Source: Synechococcus sp. CS-1325 (GTDB lineage: Bacteria > Cyanobacteriota > Cyanobacteriia > PCC-6307 > Cyanobiaceae). Taken from it: a DNA stretch of 64,000 nt. The first letter of the stretch is position 1. Every line of letters starts with the position of its first letter. The notes beneath the pieces were generated by a model that made no database searches, was not told the origin of the DNA, and saw only the letters and a program-made list of their open reading frames with translations. The stretch lies in contig JAHLYW010000035.1 of the NCBI GenBank assembly GCA_025128135.1, forward strand, positions 1 to 64,000. Reading direction: 5' to 3'. The position numbers and the translations under genes were made by a program. This document shows, one piece after another, positions 8,215 through 16,374 of the stretch.

Positions 8215-8664
8215 TTGACCCTGAACGTGGTCGTTTCGCCACCACCCGACACCCTCCAGGTGAATGTCACGGAAGCGTTCAGACGTTGCCGTGATCTCGG
8301 GATGCGGCTGAGCCGCCAGCGGAAAATGGTGCTGGAGTTGCTCTGGGCCGAGCGCAACCACCTCAGCGCCCGAGACATTTTTGAGCGGCTCAACAGCCAG
8401 GGCCGCAACATCGGTCACACTTCCGTCTACCAGAACCTCGAAGCGCTCCAGTCGGCTGGGGTGATCGAATGCCTGGAGAAGGCCAACGGACGCCTGTATG
8501 GGTACCGCAGTGATCCGCACAGCCACCTCACCTGCCTGGAGTCCGGCGACATCCACGATCTCGATGTGGTTCTTCCCAACCAACTCCTCGAGCAGATCGA
8601 AGCACTCACCGGCTTCGCCATCGAGTCGTACACCCTGCAGCTCAGCGGTCGGCGGCGGCCATGA
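8215..8664 (+). CDS. Fur-family metalloregulator
   Basis: A 149-residue Fur/PerR/Zur-type repressor. The winged-helix part includes MRLSRQRKMVLELL and the recognition helix region NIGHTSVYQNLEALQSAGVI. The metal-binding part is HSHLTCLESGDIHDLD, in which the usual second cysteine of the structural CxxC pair is not present (C-L-E-S). The C-terminal CxxC is also absent, so it would belong to a subgroup without the structural zinc site. The start is uncertain: TTG at 8215 or GTG at 8227. Which metal or peroxide signal it senses cannot be told; PerR-like is my guess. Confidence 0.85.
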   Translation: MTLNVVVSPPPDTLQVNVTEAFRRCRDLGMRLSRQRKMVLELLWAERNHLSARDIFERLNSQGRNIGHTSVYQNLEALQSAGVIECLEKANGRLYGYRSDPHSHLTCLESGDIHDLDVVLPNQLLEQIEALTGFAIESYTLQLSGRRRP

Positions 8665-8765
8665 ACCTTCCGCAGCACGGCCGGATCCAGGCCTGAGCTG
8701 GTCAATTGGTCCAGGCTCGTTACCTTGGCAACATCGGCCAGCCCAGGAACCCCAGCAAAGCCGCC

Positions 8766-10442
8766 GTGTCCCCCAGTTCCCGATCCAGCCAGGCTCCCCA
8801 GCTCCTGCTGTTTGCCGAGCCACTCCTGATGGAGGGTCTGATCCGGCTGCTGGACACCGAGCCACCCGGCTACCGCCTGGCCAGCTCTGTCGATGCCCTG
8901 AGCGGCGCCCCCCAGCTGGTGATCTGGGCGCTCTCCGCCCCCCTGGAGCCCGCCAACCTGTTGCGGGAACTTGAGCAGCTCGAGCAGCGCTGGCATCCTG
9001 CCCCCCTGCTGTTGTTGTTGCCTGCCACGCCGGGCTGTCGCCGCGACTGGCTGCTGCAGCTGCCGGTGGCAGGCCTGTTGCAGCAGCCCGATCCCGAGCC
9101 GCTCCGCGCTGCCGTGGCCACCCTGCTTGCCGGGGGACGGGTGGTGCAGTTGCGTGGCGAAGACGAGCCGGAGGAGAGCGGCGCATCAGCCCTGTCTCAG
9201 CCCGGGCTGGCCCAGGGGCTGCTCAGGAATGGCCTCCAGCAGATCGATGCCGAGCTGAGGCTCTGTGATCACTGGCTCGGCCGGCCTTCGCTCCATCCGA
9301 TCGAGGCTCTCCTGCTGGAGGGCCGGATCCGGGAGCTGGAGGCCGCCCGCGCCCTGTTGCTCTGGCTCTGGGGTCCCCTCAGCCTGGCCTGGGGCGAGCC
9401 GGAAAGCGCGGCGCCCGGCGGCTCCACGTCCAGCAGTGGGGAACGGCTGCCTCGTCCACCGGTGAGCGGCAGCACGGCGATCACCCTGCGGCACCGCACC
9501 GCCGATGGGATCTGGCAGGTGATCCGCGAGCGGCTGGCCACAGCCAGCGGCAGCGCCATGGCCCCCCAGGCGGAGGGTGCCCTGTTCGCCCTCAAGGGGC
9601 TCAGCCCGGAGCGTCGTCGCGATCTTCTTCTGGCCCTGCTTGGCCAGCTCGACCAGTTGCTCACACGGCTGCGGGAGGAGCGCCTGCGTGGTGAAGACCT
9701 CCAGGGTCGCTGGGAGCAGCTGCAGCCCGACCTGCGGCGCCACGCCCTCCGCCAGATGGCCGGACCCTACGTTCAGCTGCCCCAGCAGGGGCTGATGCTG
9801 CCGGTGGCAGACACCCTCAGCGGCAGCAGCGATCTGGGCCTCGCTGATCCCGAGCTGCCCCCCTGCCTGCCGATGCTCACGGCCCTGCTCACGGCCCAGC
9901 CGCTGCTGGTCGATGGTCGGTTGCTGGCGCCGGATGAGCCCCAGGCCTTGCTGCACCTCGAGGCCCTGGTGAGCAACTGGTTGGTCCGCACCGCCGAACT
10001 GATCAGCGCCGAGGTGCTCGCCTGTTGTGGCGACTGGCCCGAACTGCGCCGCTATCTGCTGGTTCAGGAGTTGCTGGCCACCCGCAGCCTGGAGCGGCTG
10101 CGCAACCAGCTCAATGCCCAGCAGCGCTGGAGTGTCTGGTTCGAGCGGCCGATCCAGCTCTACGAGAGCCGCCGGCTGCTCTATCGCCTCGAAGCGGGGG
10201 GGATCCAGCCGCTGCTGCTCACCGAACCCCGGGATCAGGAGCTGCGCCAACTGGGCTGGCTGCAGCAGGTCGTCACCTTGTCACTGGAAACCCGCGATGC
10301 CCTCGCCCCCCAGCTTCAGGCCCTGCTGCGTCGGCTCGGCGACCTGTTGGTGGTGGTGCTCACCCAGGTGGTCGGCCGGGCGATCGGGTTGGTGGGCCGC
10401 GGCATTCTTCAGGGGATGGGCCGCGGGGTCAGCCGCAGCTGA
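8766..10442 (+). CDS. DUF3685-family protein with receiver-like N-terminus
   Basis: About 558 residues from the GTG at 8766; a TTG at 8706 would add 20. The first 130 residues (QLLLFAEPLLMEGLIRLLD... LLLLPATPGCRRDWL... GLLQQPDPEPL) have the alternating pattern of a response-regulator receiver but lack the acidic pocket and the phosphoacceptor Asp. The rest is Leu/Gln-rich and helical, and ends with the hydrophobic segment LVVVLTQVVGRAIGLVGRGIL. This matches the cyanobacterial/plastid DUF3685 family as I recall it. Function unknown. It follows the Fur gene on the same strand. Confidence 0.7.
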   Translation: MSPSSRSSQAPQLLLFAEPLLMEGLIRLLDTEPPGYRLASSVDALSGAPQLVIWALSAPLEPANLLRELEQLEQRWHPAPLLLLLPATPGCRRDWLLQLPVAGLLQQPDPEPLRAAVATLLAGGRVVQLRGEDEPEESGASALSQPGLAQGLLRNGLQQIDAELRLCDHWLGRPSLHPIEALLLEGRIRELEAARALLLWLWGPLSLAWGEPESAAPGGSTSSSGERLPRPPVSGSTAITLRHRTADGIWQVIRERLATASGSAMAPQAEGALFALKGLSPERRRDLLLALLGQLDQLLTRLREERLRGEDLQGRWEQLQPDLRRHALRQMAGPYVQLPQQGLMLPVADTLSGSSDLGLADPELPPCLPMLTALLTAQPLLVDGRLLAPDEPQALLHLEALVSNWLVRTAELISAEVLACCGDWPELRRYLLVQELLATRSLERLRNQLNAQQRWSVWFERPIQLYESRRLLYRLEAGGIQPLLLTEPRDQELRQLGWLQQVVTLSLETRDALAPQLQALLRRLGDLLVVVLTQVVGRAIGLVGRGILQGMGRGVSRS

Positions 10443-10501
10443 AGGCCCTGCCTGCAGCTGGAGCGTCACAATGGCGCCAGCTCCCCACCCACCGGTTGCG
10501 C

Positions 10502-11071
10502 GTGCCTCCCAGCCCTGCCCCCCACCTGCCCGCTCGCCTGCTCGCTCTGGTGCTGGTGCTGTTGATCGGCCTGCTTCCCGCCAATCCGGCCAGGGCCGCT
10601 CTCACCACCAACAGCTACGACGGCAACATCTACGCCCTGTACGCCGGCAACGGGTCCCTGGTGCCGCCCCGCAGCAGCCTGGAGCAGGCCATGGCCGATC
10701 ACCGCGCCGCCGTGGTGGTGTACTACCTCGATGACAGCGCTGACAGCAAGCAGTTCTCGCCGGTGCTCAACGAACTGCAGCGGCTCTGGGGGCGATCCGT
10801 GGAGCTGATCCCCCTCACCACCGATGCCCTGCAGAACCGGCCGGACACCGGCCCCACCGATCCCGCCCACTACTGGACGGGGGAGATTCCCCAGGTGGTG
10901 GTGTTCGATCCCAGCGGCGCAGTGATCCTTGAAGGCAAGGGCCAGGTGGACATCGACGCGATCAACGCCGCTCTCACCAAGGCCACCGGCCTGGATCCCA
11001 CCGCCGGGGCTGGCACCAGCATCACCCGCAGTTTCAATGAACTGAACAGCGAAGTGGTGCCCGCCGGCTGA
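10502..11071 (+). CDS. thylakoid photosystem I accumulation factor-like protein, thioredoxin-fold
   Basis: A 189-residue protein from GTG 10502 with a signal peptide (VPPSPAPHLPARLLALVLVL..., cleavage probably after NPARA). The mature part begins LTTNSYDGNIYALYAGNGSLVPPRSSL and continues with a thioredoxin-like core (AVVVYYLDDSADSKQFSPVL... IPQVVVFDPSGAVILEGKG) without a CxxC. This pattern matches the conserved cyanobacterial lumenal protein annotated as photosystem I accumulation factor. Its stop codon overlaps the fumC start by one base (TGATG), so the two are probably cotranscribed. Confidence 0.75.
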   Translation: MPPSPAPHLPARLLALVLVLLIGLLPANPARAALTTNSYDGNIYALYAGNGSLVPPRSSLEQAMADHRAAVVVYYLDDSADSKQFSPVLNELQRLWGRSVELIPLTTDALQNRPDTGPTDPAHYWTGEIPQVVVFDPSGAVILEGKGQVDIDAINAALTKATGLDPTAGAGTSITRSFNELNSEVVPAG

Positions 11072-12462
11072 TGTCCATCCCCGCCCCTGGCCTGCGGATC
11101 GAAACCGACAGCCTCGGTGCCGTTGAGGTGCCCGCCCGGCACTACTGGGGCGCCCAGACCCAGCGCTCGATCCACTTCTTCCCGTTCGGCGAGCTGATGC
11201 CGCTTGAGCTGGTGCACGCCTTCGGCCAGCTCAAGGCGGCCTGCGCCGAGGTGAACCGCGACAGAGGGCGGCTGTCGCCCGAGCTGGCGGCGCTGATCGT
11301 GACCGCCGCCGAGGAGGTGGCCACTGGTGCCCTCGATGCGGAATTCCCGCTCAAGGTGTGGCAGACGGGATCGGGCACCCAGACGAACATGAACCTCAAC
11401 GAGGTGATTGCCAACCGGGCGATCGAGGCCGCCGGTGGGGTGCTGGGCAGCAAGAGCCCGGTGCATCCCAACGACCATGTGAACCTGAGCCAGTCGAGCA
11501 ACGACACCTTCCCCACCGCCCTGCATCTGGCGGTGGCGATCGAGCTGGAACGGGCGCTGATCCCCGCCATCGAAGCCCTGATCGCCTCGCTGGCCGCCAA
11601 GGCCAGCGCCTTTGCCGGCATCATCAAGATCGGCCGCACCCACCTGCAGGACGCGGTGCCGATCAGCCTCGGCCAGGAGTTCGGGGGCTACGCGGCCCAG
11701 CTGGAGCTGGGTCTCGAAAGTCTGTGCCACAGCCTGCCCCAGGTGCGGCAGCTGGCGATCGGTGGCACGGCTGTCGGCACCGGCCTCAATGCCCCGCCGG
11801 GCTTCGGGGAGGCGGTGGCCGAACGTCTCAGCGCAAGGATCGGCCTGCCCTTCTGCAGTGCCCCCAACAAGTTCCAGGCCCTGGCTGGTCATGAGCCGCT
11901 GGCGGCCACCCACGGAGCGCTCACGGTGCTGGCCGGCAGCCTGTTCAAGATCGCCAACGACATCCGCTGGCTGGGCAGCGGTCCCCGCTGCGGCCTCGGC
12001 GAACTGGTGCTGCCCGAGAACGAACCGGGCTCCTCGATCATGCCGGGCAAGGTGAATCCCACCCAGTGCGAGAGCCTCACCCAGGTGGCGGTGCAGGTGA
12101 TCGCCAACAACACCGCCGTGCAGATGGCGGCCAGCCAGGGCAACTTTGAACTGAACGTGTTCAAGCCCCTGATCGCCCGCAACCTGATCGAAAGCATCGG
12201 TCTGCTCACGGGAGCCTGCCGCAGCTTCCGCAGCTTCTGTCTCGATGGCCTGGTCCCCAACCCCGGCCGCATCGAAACCCTGCTCGACCAGAGCCTGATG
12301 CTGGTCACGGCGCTCACCCCGGCGATCGGCTACGACCGGGCCTGCGCGATCGCCAGGCACGCCCACGACAACCGGCTCAGCCTGCGGGAAGCGGCCCTCG
12401 TGCTCGGCGAGATCAGTGCTGACGACTTCGATCAATGGGTTCAGCCCGCCACCATGATCTGA
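11071..12462 (+). CDS. fumC: class II fumarate hydratase
   Basis: A 463-residue cytoplasmic enzyme that hydrates fumarate to malate. The class II blocks are present: GSGTQTNMNLNEVIANRA, SQSSNDTFPTA, IGRTHLQDAVPISLGQEF and the superfamily signature GSSIMPGKVNP (about residues 319-329) carrying the catalytic Ser of the mobile loop. Normal full length. The start ATG overlaps the stop of the preceding lumenal protein gene. Confidence 0.97.
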   Translation: MSIPAPGLRIETDSLGAVEVPARHYWGAQTQRSIHFFPFGELMPLELVHAFGQLKAACAEVNRDRGRLSPELAALIVTAAEEVATGALDAEFPLKVWQTGSGTQTNMNLNEVIANRAIEAAGGVLGSKSPVHPNDHVNLSQSSNDTFPTALHLAVAIELERALIPAIEALIASLAAKASAFAGIIKIGRTHLQDAVPISLGQEFGGYAAQLELGLESLCHSLPQVRQLAIGGTAVGTGLNAPPGFGEAVAERLSARIGLPFCSAPNKFQALAGHEPLAATHGALTVLAGSLFKIANDIRWLGSGPRCGLGELVLPENEPGSSIMPGKVNPTQCESLTQVAVQVIANNTAVQMAASQGNFELNVFKPLIARNLIESIGLLTGACRSFRSFCLDGLVPNPGRIETLLDQSLMLVTALTPAIGYDRACAIARHAHDNRLSLREAALVLGEISADDFDQWVQPATMI

Positions 12463-12529
12463 GCGGTGGCGCCGTCATTGCCTTTGCCGTGATCTCTCCT
12501 GCTCCGAGCGCCCCTGCACCGTTTTCCCC

Positions 12530-13264
12530 ATGGCTCTGATCGAACGCTCAACCTGGTACGAACGGCAACTGCGCCGCCGCTCCTCACCCTTCTACCGGCT
12601 GCTGGATCGCTCCTTCGGCTTTCGGGTGCTGGTGGCGGGTCTTACCTCGTTCACGCTGCTGGCCCTGGTGAATCGGTTCGAAAACTGCCATGGAGCCGAA
12701 GCCGATCAACACTGCCTCACCAGCAGCTTTGCCGAGATCGTCAGCGTCGGCAATGTTGAATCCTTCAGCATCGTGGCGGCCGGGCTGGTTTACATCCTGG
12801 AGGCCGGCCGGCGCAAGGAGCGGGAGCACCAGGAGGCGTTTGAACTGATCCTGCGCGCCCGTGAATCCGGTGCGAGGGTGAGCCTTGGCCGGATCCGTGC
12901 TGTTGAGGATCTTTCCGCCGCTGGTCTCTTTCAGGACGATTTCGATCTGAGCGGCATCAACCTGGTTGGATTGAAGCTGTCCCGGAGCCGCTGGAGAGGA
13001 GCTGATTTCACCGGTTCCGATCTCAAGGCAGCCGATTTCCGGGAAGCTGATCTGCAACGAGCGATTTTTCGGCAGGCGGATCTGAGCGGTGCCGATTGTC
13101 GTGATGCCGATCTGCGCGGCGCCCAGCTCGCTCACGCCATTCTCAGAAATGTCGACCTGCGCGGAGCCAACCTGGAGGGGGCCAGCTTCACTGGAGCAGA
13201 CCTCACAGCTGCCAGGCTGGACCCGGGTCTGGCGATCTCCACCACGCCACAGCCACGGCTGTGA
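12530..13264 (+). CDS. membrane-anchored pentapeptide-repeat protein
   Basis: A 244-residue protein. Residues about 30-55 and 75-92 form two hydrophobic helices flanking a Cys-containing loop (ENCHGAEADQHCL). A charged linker follows, then about 90 residues of pentapeptide repeats of A(D/N)Lxx type (GADFTGSDLKAADFREADLQRAIF...). Such repeats fold as a right-handed quadrilateral beta-helix, here on the cytoplasmic side. Pentapeptide proteins are abundant in cyanobacteria and mostly of unknown function. The two Cys in the loop could form a disulfide. Confidence 0.82.
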   Translation: MALIERSTWYERQLRRRSSPFYRLLDRSFGFRVLVAGLTSFTLLALVNRFENCHGAEADQHCLTSSFAEIVSVGNVESFSIVAAGLVYILEAGRRKEREHQEAFELILRARESGARVSLGRIRAVEDLSAAGLFQDDFDLSGINLVGLKLSRSRWRGADFTGSDLKAADFREADLQRAIFRQADLSGADCRDADLRGAQLAHAILRNVDLRGANLEGASFTGADLTAARLDPGLAISTTPQPRL

Positions 13265-13447
13265 ATCACACCAACCAGGCACCGGCCCCAGGCCTTGGAG
13301 CCGATCGTGTTGGTGCCAGCCGCCGGGCTGTTGAGTATAATTTTGCGAGATCCATCTCCATTCTGGCTCGCAGAATTGTTTCAATCAAGAATCCACCAAG
13401 CTCTTGGGTGAAGCCGCTCCTGCATGGTGGATTCAAGCTTTACACCC
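13265..13447. promoter_or_regulatory. intergenic region with candidate -10 box
   Basis: A 183-bp gap before the secreted-protein pair. A perfect TATAAT lies at 13336-13341. The nearest -35-like hexamer, TTGGTG at 13310-13315, has a long 20-base spacer, so the promoter may rely on an activator or a different -35. It probably serves the two-gene unit 13448-14988. No RNA gene seen. Confidence 0.4.
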
Positions 13448-13975
13448 ATGTCTGAACGCTCCATGCTCAACCGGAAGACGATGATTCGCAACGGCCTGTT
13501 GCTGGGCGGCCTCGCCCTCGGGCTGCTGTCAGCCCCTTCTCCCGGACGGGCAGAAGTGCTCTACAAGCTGGAAACCACCTGCTCGATCAAAGGGGGTGCC
13601 CCCTTTCCCTGCACCGTGGAGGCCACCGATCAGGGCACGGAAACGATCTACAAGCACACCTGGGCCGGTGGCACCGAATCGTTCCGCGTCACGGACTCAC
13701 CCATCCGGATGGATCGCTGGCTGGCTGCCACGAAGCAGTGGCAACCCCTGACCCAGGCGGGGGCCCGTTTCTCCACAAACACGGTCTGCTTCAACGGTCT
13801 CGACTTCTGCGTGGTCAACCCCAACTACCTCAACAGCGTCAGCCAGAGCAATGCCACGGCCACAGCCCAGCGTGACCTGGTGCGGGTTCATTTCGGAGCC
13901 GACGGCAGGGTGGACATCACCTGCTACGACGACGGTTGCGCCCTGATTCAGAAACTTGCCCCGGTGAAGAAATGA
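13448..13975 (+). CDS. secreted protein, hypothetical
   Basis: 175 residues from the ATG at 13448 (an alternative ATG lies at 13463). A basic N-terminus and a hydrophobic stretch (MIRNGLLLGGLALGLLSAPSPGRA) form a typical Sec signal peptide, cleaved after GRA. The mature part has four to six Cys (TCSIKGGAPFPCTV, VCFNGLDFCVV, ITCYDDGCALI), suggesting disulfides in the periplasm. No family recognised. Its stop overlaps the next start by four bases (ATGA), so the product probably works with the following Gly-rich protein. Confidence 0.7.
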   Translation: MSERSMLNRKTMIRNGLLLGGLALGLLSAPSPGRAEVLYKLETTCSIKGGAPFPCTVEATDQGTETIYKHTWAGGTESFRVTDSPIRMDRWLAATKQWQPLTQAGARFSTNTVCFNGLDFCVVNPNYLNSVSQSNATATAQRDLVRVHFGADGRVDITCYDDGCALIQKLAPVKK

Positions 13976-14988
13976 AAGTCCTGGCAGGATTCGGCGGCCT
14001 GCTGCTGAGCGCTGTGATCGCCCTGCCGGCAGGTGCCGGCCTCACGATTGATCGCAGCTCCTCTGCTTCGGTGGCTGGTGCAACGGAACAGATCGCCCGT
14101 GGTGGCGGTGGCGGCAGAGGCGGCGGTGGCGGTGGCAGCCGAGGCGGCGGTGGTGGCGGCAACCGAGGCGGTGGCGGCGGAAATCGGGTGGGCGGCGGAA
14201 ATCGGGGCGGTGGTGGTGCCCGTGCGAGCACAGGCTTCAGTGGAGGCGGTGGTCTCAACCGCGGCGATTCCCGACCGAGCGGTGGCTGGAGCAACAAAGT
14301 GGGCAGCGGTGGGTCACGACCCTCCCTGGATCGCTCCAACGCCGGCAACCGTGCCAATGCCGGCAACCGCGATTTCAGCAATCGCCCCAATGCCGGCAAC
14401 CGGAATCTCATCGGCGCCAATGTCGGCAACCGCGACTTCAACCGCGATGTCAACCGCAACATCAACCGGGATGTCAACCGCAACATCAACCGAGACGTCA
14501 GCCGCAACATTGATCGCAACTTTGATCGGAATCTGAACGTCAACCGCAACTGGGATCGGCGCGTCAACATCAACAATGTCAATGTGCGCCCGGGCTGGGC
14601 CCGAGCCGGCTGGGGCGTGGCCCGTCCCTGGAACCACGGCTGGTACGGCGGCTGGTCCACCCCAACCTGGGGCTGGTGGGGAGCCCGTGCCGCGGCCTGG
14701 GGTGTGGGAACCCTCGCCACGGCGGCGATCATCAACGACGCCGTCAACAACGCCGTTGACGACAACAGCACCTACATCGTGGTTCCCAATTCGAACTACC
14801 AGTTGCTCTATGGCTCTGTGCAGCCCAGCGGCAGTTCCGCGATCAGCTTTGCAACCACCGATGGTGACAGCACCTATGAGCTGACCGCCGACTGTCAGGG
14901 CGGCCTGCTCAATGGTCAGGAGCCGCAGAGCACCGCTGAGGCTGAATTGCTCAATGCCGCCTGCCAGGTGGCCTTCGGCAACGCCTGA
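13972..14988 (+). CDS. secreted Gly-rich and Asn/Arg-repeat protein
   Basis: A 338-residue protein with a signal peptide (MKVLAGFGGLLLSAVIALPAGAG). A run of Gly with interspersed Arg/Asn/Ser follows (about residues 43-85), then a region rich in N-A-G-N-R and N-R-D/N-x-N-R-N units (about 120-195), an aromatic Trp/Gly segment and a hydrophobic GTLATAAIINDAVNNAV. The C-terminal domain has YIVVPNSNYQLLYGSV and two Cys. It resembles adhesive or wall-associated low-complexity proteins. The gene overlaps the preceding secreted-protein gene by four bases. No function can be assigned. Confidence 0.7.
   Translation: MKVLAGFGGLLLSAVIALPAGAGLTIDRSSSASVAGATEQIARGGGGGRGGGGGGSRGGGGGGNRGGGGGNRVGGGNRGGGGARASTGFSGGGGLNRGDSRPSGGWSNKVGSGGSRPSLDRSNAGNRANAGNRDFSNRPNAGNRNLIGANVGNRDFNRDVNRNINRDVNRNINRDVSRNIDRNFDRNLNVNRNWDRRVNINNVNVRPGWARAGWGVARPWNHGWYGGWSTPTWGWWGARAAAWGVGTLATAAIINDAVNNAVDDNSTYIVVPNSNYQLLYGSVQPSGSSAISFATTDGDSTYELTADCQGGLLNGQEPQSTAEAELLNAACQVAFGNA
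14101..14225 (+). repeat. glycine-codon simple repeat tract
   Basis: In-frame low-complexity DNA made of GGN codons with scattered Arg, Ser and Asn codons, inside the secreted Gly-rich gene. Such tracts are prone to length change by slippage or recombination. Confidence 0.75.
14431..14560 (+). repeat. degenerate 24-bp tandem repeat coding NRDVNRNI units
   Basis: Successive copies of a unit near ATCAACCGNGATGTCAACC encode I-N-R-D-V-N-R-N repeats. Copies are diverged at synonymous and some coding sites and fade into RNIDRNFDRNLNVNRN. It lies inside the secreted protein gene. Confidence 0.7.
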
Positions 14989-14996
14989 GCTCGGCT

Positions 14997-15035
14997 GGCG
15001 ACCCACGGAGGCCCTCAGCCTTTCGGCGGGTCGCC
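14997..15035. terminator. hairpin between convergent genes
   Basis: Perfect 8-bp arms GGCGACCC (14997-15004) and GGGTCGCC (15028-15035) lie between the stop of the Gly-rich gene (plus strand) and the stop of the FGE gene (minus strand). On the plus strand it is followed by ACTTTCACT, a weak T-run. It probably limits read-through from one or both sides. Confidence 0.45.
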
Positions 15036-15039
15036 ACTT

Positions 15040-16089
15040 TCACTCTGCTGGCCCCTGGGTGTCTGAAGGCACGATGCAGCGAAAGCCCATGTGGCAGGTG
15101 GAGGTGTCGATGTCCTGGGCCATGCGAGCTGCGGGCCGGTAGCGGCGGCAGTAGCTGGGGGCGCAGAGATAGGAGCCACCTTTCACCACCTTGCGTGGCA
15201 CGTTGCCGTGCTGGCTGCCGGGGTCGATGCTGGCCTCACGGGCAGCGGCGGCCTGCGCGCAGCAACCGCCGCTCCCCGCACCTTCTGCCGCCAGTGCGGC
15301 GCTGGTGGCATGGCTGCCGTACCAGCTGTCGGTCCATTCCCACACGTTGCCGATGGTGTCGAACAGGCCGTAGCCGTTCGCTGGAAAGACACCCACCGGC
15401 GAGGTGCCCGCATAGCCGTCCAGCAGGCTGTTGTGGTGGGGGAAATCGCCCTGGAAGGTGTTCGCCACCGGGCGACCTCCCGGGTGCAGTTCATCCCCCC
15501 AGGCATACTCGGCCCCTTCACGCCCGCCCCAGGCGGCCCGCTCCCACTCCGCTTCGCTGGGCAACTGCTTGCCACTCCAGGCGGCATAGGCCACGGCATC
15601 GGCATGGGCCACATGCACCACGGGATGGTGATCGCGCTGCTTGATCGAGCTGCCCGGCCCCTCCGGATGGCGCCAGTTGGCTCCGGCCACGTACTGCCAC
15701 CAGCGGTAGGGATCGCCGGTGCCGATCGGCCCGCCCGGCGGCAGGAACACAATCGAGGACGGCACCAGCAACTCCGGCACGGCGCCGGGGTAGGCCGCCG
15801 GATCGGCCGGACACTCGGCCACGGTGACGTGACCCGTGGCCTTCACGAACTTGCGGAACTGGGCGTTGGTCACCGGTGAACGGTCGATCCAGAACCCCTC
15901 CAAAGCCACCCGGTGGGCCGGGGCCTCCTCGGGGTAATGGGCATCGGAGCCCATCACGAAGCTGCCCCCCGGAACCCAGACCATCTCCCGGGCCGGGGGA
16001 CGACCCGGCCCACGCGGGGCGACCGACTTCAAAGCGGCCGGCTGCAGAGGGGATTGGTCGGCGGGAGATCTGGATGCGGACCGGGGCAT
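15040..16089 (-). CDS. formylglycine-generating enzyme (sulfatase-modifying factor)
   Basis: A 349-residue FGE-sulfatase-domain protein. The copper-binding active-site pair is present in GGSYLCAPSYCRRYRPAAR as Cys309 and Cys314 (CxxxxC, as in human SUMF1 and Streptomyces FGE). Other family blocks are VPGGSFVMGSDAHYPEEAPAH, LPSEAEWERAAWGG, GNVWEWTDSW and a C-terminal GFRC. The enzyme oxidises a Cys of the C-x-P/A-x-R motif in sulfatases to formylglycine, using O2. Both sulfatases at 18554-21612 carry CTAGR. There is no signal peptide, so modification would occur in the cytoplasm. Confidence 0.93.
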   Translation of the reverse strand: MPRSASRSPADQSPLQPAALKSVAPRGPGRPPAREMVWVPGGSFVMGSDAHYPEEAPAHRVALEGFWIDRSPVTNAQFRKFVKATGHVTVAECPADPAAYPGAVPELLVPSSIVFLPPGGPIGTGDPYRWWQYVAGANWRHPEGPGSSIKQRDHHPVVHVAHADAVAYAAWSGKQLPSEAEWERAAWGGREGAEYAWGDELHPGGRPVANTFQGDFPHHNSLLDGYAGTSPVGVFPANGYGLFDTIGNVWEWTDSWYGSHATSAALAAEGAGSGGCCAQAAAAREASIDPGSQHGNVPRKVVKGGSYLCAPSYCRRYRPAARMAQDIDTSTCHMGFRCIVPSDTQGPAE

Positions 16090-16374
16090 GACATCGATGT
16101 TGGCTCAAGCCGCCAACAGAACAGCAGCAACCGATCCAGCTCGGGAAATGGCTTGAAAGCTCTCTTTCTGATCAAGCTTTCTCTGGCAACCAGAATGAGA
16201 CCTTGGGCCATCTCAGCCGGCTTTTCCTGCGCTCTGGAAGTGCCAATGCGATGGAATCCCTTGGCACTTCCATACAGAACGGTGCATTGAGAGTGATGGG
16301 TCTGCTTATGGAAGTTGTCTTCTGCGGTCACATCCAGTCTGCAAGGCATCGGGTAACAGGATCAGGGCAAGTGC
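16090..16374. other. gap with long perfect inverted repeat
   Basis: A 285-bp stretch between the FGE start and the 3' end of the DUF1254 gene; both genes are on the minus strand. It should hold the FGE promoter and the end of the DUF1254 transcript. The main structure is the inverted repeat listed separately at 16235-16272. No ORF or RNA gene is convincing. Confidence 0.5.
16235..16272. promoter_or_regulatory. 12-bp perfect inverted repeat upstream of the FGE gene
   Basis: Arms TGGAAGTGCCAA (16235-16246) and TTGGCACTTCCA (16261-16272) are exact complements with a 14-nt loop. There is no T-run on either strand, so it is a poor intrinsic terminator. It may be an RNA hairpin ending the DUF1254 transcript or a protein-binding operator for the FGE gene, whose start lies about 150 bp downstream on the minus strand. 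Confidence 0.6.

Noticed and set aside
10870..12435. 521-codon minus-strand ORF
   Set aside because: Exactly antisense to fumC; composition is low-complexity His/Gln/Gly-rich with no domain.
14101..14560. Possible CRISPR-like array in the repeat region
   Set aside because: The repeats are contiguous, in frame and lack spacers; they encode Gly and Asn/Arg repeats of a secreted protein.
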